DNA of 8,294 nucleotides from CAYUNA01 sp047629355 (GTDB lineage: Bacteria > Bacteroidota > Bacteroidia > Chitinophagales > Saprospiraceae), in NCBI GenBank assembly GCA_047629355.1, contig JBLHWU010000258.1, positions 1 through 8,294 on the forward strand. The letters are read 5' to 3'. Made by a program: the position numbers and the translations under genes. Shown piece by piece: positions 5,937 through 8,294 of the stretch (its first letter is position 1; each line of letters opens with the position of its first letter). The notes beneath the pieces are model-generated. The model did not search any database. It worked only from the letters and a program-made list of their open reading frames with translations, and was not told the origin of the DNA.

Positions 5937-6317
5937 TTATAAATCTTGATGAATTTGAATATAATTCCCACAGGTATCATCAAAAACAGCTTTGGTTCCC
6001 CAATCATTAGTCGTCGGTTCTTTCAAAAAATCTACGTCTAACTTTTTCAATCTTTCAAATTCCGTTTGTACATTTTCTATGCCAAAAATGATGCTTGGCA
6101 ATTTCATTTTTCTAACTTCTGCTTGCTATGTTTTTGCAAAACCATCGCCCCGAGGTTCGAGTAATAAGGTCGTTCCTTTACTTTGTTCTGGCGAAACCAC
6201 GATAGCTAACTGAGCTTCCTGCAGGAACATATATTCAGCAAAGCTTAAAATTTCTGTATAAAATTTAAACGCTTGAATTGGGTCTTCAACGAAAACGCTG
6301 GTCATTTTTATAGTCAT
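5937..6317 (-). pseudogene. VOC/glyoxalase-family protein with one in-frame TAG
   Basis: From the ATG at 6317 the frame gives MTIKMTSVFVEDPIQAFKFY, then TEILSF, LAIVVSPEQ, GTTLLLEPRGDGFAKT, then a TAG (6126-6128). The same frame continues after it without another stop: QAEVRKMKLPSIIFGIENVQ, TEFERLKKL, EPTTNDWGTKAVFDDTCGNY, IQIHQDL, TAA at 5937-5939. Including the stop position this is 126 codons, the full length of a small VOC-superfamily protein (lyase, dioxygenase or resistance-type metalloenzyme folds). Relatives have AKTYQ at the break, so one base change from TAC or TAT to TAG explains the loss. AAAGGATT precedes the start. It follows the AI-2E gene by 54 bp on the same strand, possibly one transcript. 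Substrate is unknown. A sequencing error is the main alternative. Confidence 0.82.
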
Positions 6318-6371
6318 AATCCTTTATTTTAGTGATGGACTTTCATCTTATTTACGACTCCCTTCTAATCC

Positions 6372-7406
6372 TTATTTAGCAATTTTTCCTTTTTCAGAAA
6401 GTAGAATGGCAATAGGTCTAGTTTTTTCAAATTTAGATAAAATAATGATGGTTATCACCGTAATTGGAACACTGAGAATCATACCAATAATTCCCCAGAT
6501 TGCGCCCCAAATCGACAGCGAAATGATGGTTACCAAGGGACTAATATTCATGGAACTACCCATTAGTTTTGGTTCTAAAAAGTTGCCGACAAACAACTGA
6601 ATTAAGCCAACAATTACTAAAACTAAAATTGGCGGTAGAAACGCTCCAAATTGAAATAAACAGAATGCTGCGGGGAAAAGTGTGGCAATCAAAGAGCCAA
6701 TTGTAGGAATGAAATTCAAAATAAATATCAAAAATGCCCAAAATTCGGGGGCATCTACGCCAATCATACGTAGGGCGATATAACTCAAGGTTCCCGTGAC
6801 TAGGCTAACCAAAGTTTTCAATTTGAAGTAGCTGGAAATAGAACTACTGATTTCTGCCAATAAACCGTCAATCTTTGAGCGTTGCCCTTTTTCGATAAAA
6901 ATTGCCTGTAATTTAGGTCCAAAATGACTTTCTTCTAACAAGACAAAAAGTGCGTAAATAATGACCAAGAAGCCATTGCTTAAAAGCCCGGAAATGGAGG
7001 CAAATAGCTGTTGAAAAATGGAGCCAAAATCAAGATTGCCAGAATAAGTTTTAGCTGATTTTTTGATATCCAAACCTGTCAAAGTATCCAATCGTGCGAC
7101 AATAGAATCAATATTGGGTTGGTATCGGCTTAAAGACTGCGCAAGATAATTAAGGTTGGAAGTCAAGACCTCCGCCAACATAACTAATGAGCCTAAAATA
7201 ATCACGAAAGTCAATAGACTTTTCGCCCAGTTGGGACAATATTTTTCAATAAAAAGGATTTTATCAAGCCCTGATTTTACAGCGCCACCAATAAACCACA
7301 GCAATACGCCCAAGATAAAAGGCACAAGAATGGCTTGCCCCGAAATCAAGGTAAAAACGGTGGCGATGCAAATAATAAATAAATTAGCTGTTTTTTGTAA
7401 GTTCAT
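6372..7406 (-). CDS. AI-2E family membrane transporter (PF01594 type)
   Basis: The protein has 344 residues, typical for this family of inner-membrane exporters or channels named after E. coli TqsA; members also include sodium/proton antiporters, so the substrate is open. Two N-terminal hydrophobic stretches (about 8-40) are followed by TM3 (about 62-82), a polar segment (83-130), then further helices. Family hallmarks are FWAFLIFILNFIPTIGSLI (212-230), GNFLEPKLMGSSMNISPLV (264-282) and IWGAIWGIIGMILSVPI (289-305). I chose the ATG at 7406 (MNLQKTANLF); the frame extends to a TTG at 7442, but that TTG is part of a TACCTTTG promoter element. The decayed VOC gene lies 54 bp downstream on the same strand. 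The upstream flank is a transposase relic. Confidence 0.92.
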   Translation of the reverse strand: MNLQKTANLFIICIATVFTLISGQAILVPFILGVLLWFIGGAVKSGLDKILFIEKYCPNWAKSLLTFVIILGSLVMLAEVLTSNLNYLAQSLSRYQPNIDSIVARLDTLTGLDIKKSAKTYSGNLDFGSIFQQLFASISGLLSNGFLVIIYALFVLLEESHFGPKLQAIFIEKGQRSKIDGLLAEISSSISSYFKLKTLVSLVTGTLSYIALRMIGVDAPEFWAFLIFILNFIPTIGSLIATLFPAAFCLFQFGAFLPPILVLVIVGLIQLFVGNFLEPKLMGSSMNISPLVTIISLSIWGAIWGIIGMILSVPITVITIIILSKFEKTRPIAILLSEKGKIAK

Positions 7407-7439
7407 TCTTCGTTTTTTGAAAATAGTTGTTTCTATTTC

Positions 7440-7447
7440 CAAAGGTA
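7440..7447 (-). promoter_or_regulatory. -7 promoter element of the AI-2E transporter gene
   Basis: On the minus strand TACCTTTG (7447-7440) matches TAnnTTTG exactly and would start transcription about 25 bases before the ATG at 7406. No TTG lies at the expected -33 distance (around 7468); that sequence is close to the truncated end of the transposase relic, so the upstream half of the promoter may have been replaced. Confidence 0.5.
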
Positions 7448-7496
7448 CAAAAAATGGTTAATTTGTTTTTAGAAGCTTTTTTAAAGCGTAACAAGT

Positions 7497-8131
7497 CTAT
7501 TTAAACTCTGCCACTAATTGTAACGCAATCGCATCCTTAGTTGGGTACAAAGGACTTCGTACTGGTTCTGCTGGACGGTCTTTTTTTTTAATCCCTTCTT
7601 CTTCAAAATAGCATTTTGTTGCTGCTATGATTTTAAATTAGGATTCATTTTATAAAACTTAAAACCGACTGGAATAGTTATCTTTTCGGTCACTAATAAC
7701 ACAAAAACTAGGCTTTGTCCCATAAAATAACTACCACTTTTCTTCTCCTTTTACTTTCCTAAATGGTAGATTTCCTTTGTATTTTTTGACCGTTCCCGTT
7801 CTGTATCATCTATTTCTATACTCCTTTCGGTCAGTTTATATTTAGCCAAAATCACTTTTGTACTATGCTGAAATAATTTCTCCCATTTTATCTTACTTTG
7901 CCGAAACATCCAACTTAAACTCTTGCCTAGCCAACTACCAAAACTAGCTCTCTAAAACTTTTTCCAACAAACACTATTCGTCATTATTATGCCCGCTAAG
8001 CAACAGTCTAATCAACACTGCTGGATTTTTGTCAAACGATAAGAAGCATCACATTCAGCTAAGAATTTGGACAATATTTCTATGTAGTCAATTACTTGAA
8101 ACGACAAAAATAAAAAAGGCTTATGTGTAGG
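7497..8131 (-). pseudogene. Degraded DDE transposase (IS4-like group), N-terminal half
   Basis: One minus-strand frame from about 8131 gives FQVIDYIEILSKFLAECD, LTERSIEIDDTERERSKNTK, KKSGSYFMGQSLVFVLLVTE, KITIPVGFKFYKMNPNLKS and QQQNAILKKKGLKKK. After a one-base shift it gives DRPAEPVRSPLYPTKDAIAL and QLVAEFK. The order IDDT-RSKN, then KK-G-YF-GQ, TIPV-F-FY and LYPTK--AL-L--EFK is that of IS4-like transposases, with the first catalytic Asp in IDDT. Stops interrupt the frame at 8012-8014 (TGA), 7952-7954 (TAG), 7751-7753 (TAA) and 7625-7627 (TAG, where Trp is expected). The shift is at nine A residues (plus-strand T run 7581-7589). The C-terminal half with the other catalytic residues is missing after the TAG at 7497-7499. 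Clearly a relic; the IS subgroup is uncertain. Confidence 0.75.
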
Positions 8132-8179
8132 TCAAATTACGAATAATCCCTACTATAAGCCTCAATAAATTATAGTAGG
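8118..8179. repeat. Overlapping, mutually exclusive inverted repeats
   Basis: GGCTTATGTGTAGG (8118-8131) can pair with CCTACTATAAGCC (8149-8161) with one bulge. The same middle segment can pair instead, as CCTACTATAA (8149-8158), with TTATAGTAGG (8170-8179), a perfect 10-bp stem with an 11-nt loop. Only one stem can form at a time. The segment lies at the 5' side of the transposase relic and may be its leader or terminal-repeat region. Confidence 0.7.
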
Positions 8180-8187
8180 ACAAAACT

Positions 8188-8217
8188 ACTCGAAATCTTT
8201 GATATAGGACTTCGAGT
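8188..8217. repeat. Inverted repeat ACTCGAA / TTCGAGT
   Basis: A perfect 7-bp stem (8188-8194 with 8211-8217) around a 16-nt loop, in gene-free DNA nine bases beyond the previous hairpin. Function unknown. Confidence 0.55.
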
Positions 8218-8218
8218 T

Positions 8219-8263
8219 GGCAAAATAAATTTAGCACGCAAGAAATTTATGCTAAACTTTGCC
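8219..8263. repeat. Long imperfect inverted repeat GGCAAA..TTAGCA / TGCTAA..TTTGCC
   Basis: Two 6-bp blocks pair on each side: GGCAAA (8219-8224) with TTTGCC (8258-8263) and TTAGCA (8230-8235 or one base on) with TGCTAA (8250-8255), separated by unequal internal loops. No open frame or tRNA-like fold was found here. From 8264 to the window end I see nothing recognisable. Confidence 0.55.
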
Positions 8264-8294
8264 ATCGGAATAATACTTTCAAAAAATGTTCATG

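Noticed and set aside
7407..7442. TTG start for the AI-2E transporter at 7442, adding twelve residues
   Set aside because: It overlaps the TACCTTTG element; the transcript should begin after it, leaving the ATG at 7406.

Overview
The window looks like low-GC chromosomal or large-replicon DNA from a member of the Bacteroidota. Two gene starts are preceded by the Bacteroidota -7 promoter element TAnnTTTG, most starts lack a strong Shine-Dalgarno sequence, and the gene families fit that phylum. No rRNA, tRNA, CRISPR array or partition gene is visible.

Layout. Positions 1-198 hold the C-terminal end of an IS982-type transposase that runs in from the left edge. Positions 199-919 are an AT-rich, gene-free stretch with at least ten copies of a 15-bp iteron, CGTACAYAATGTGGG. 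Three copies are scattered (318, 511, 546) and seven lie in a tight array (715-866) with mostly 22-bp spacing. They lead into a Rep_3-type replication initiator (920-2098), and a degenerate inverted iteron pair overlaps its probable promoter. This is a complete iteron-type origin-plus-initiator module like those of plasmids. Next come an MscS-family mechanosensitive channel and a CorA-family divalent-cation channel on the + strand, overlapping by 17 bp and likely cotranscribed. A 17-bp perfect stem-loop separates them from a convergent FAD-linked D-2-hydroxyacid dehydrogenase (4268-5656, - strand), which has a well-formed promoter.

From about 5740 to the right edge the DNA is decaying. It holds a 5' remnant of a membrane acyltransferase-like gene whose frame is broken at a (CCAT)4 tract, a VOC/glyoxalase-like gene with one in-frame TAG, an intact AI-2E-family membrane transporter (6372-7406), and a badly degraded DDE transposase relic (7497-8131) carrying four in-frame stops and a frameshift at a 9-base A run. 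Beyond the relic is a dense set of inverted repeats (8118-8263) with no gene.

The most notable feature is the iteron origin beside ordinary cell-envelope and ion-homeostasis genes. That suggests either an integrated plasmid or a secondary replicon carrying core-like genes. Nothing in the window is clearly a new defence or mobile system. All family assignments come from reading motifs by eye, with no database search.
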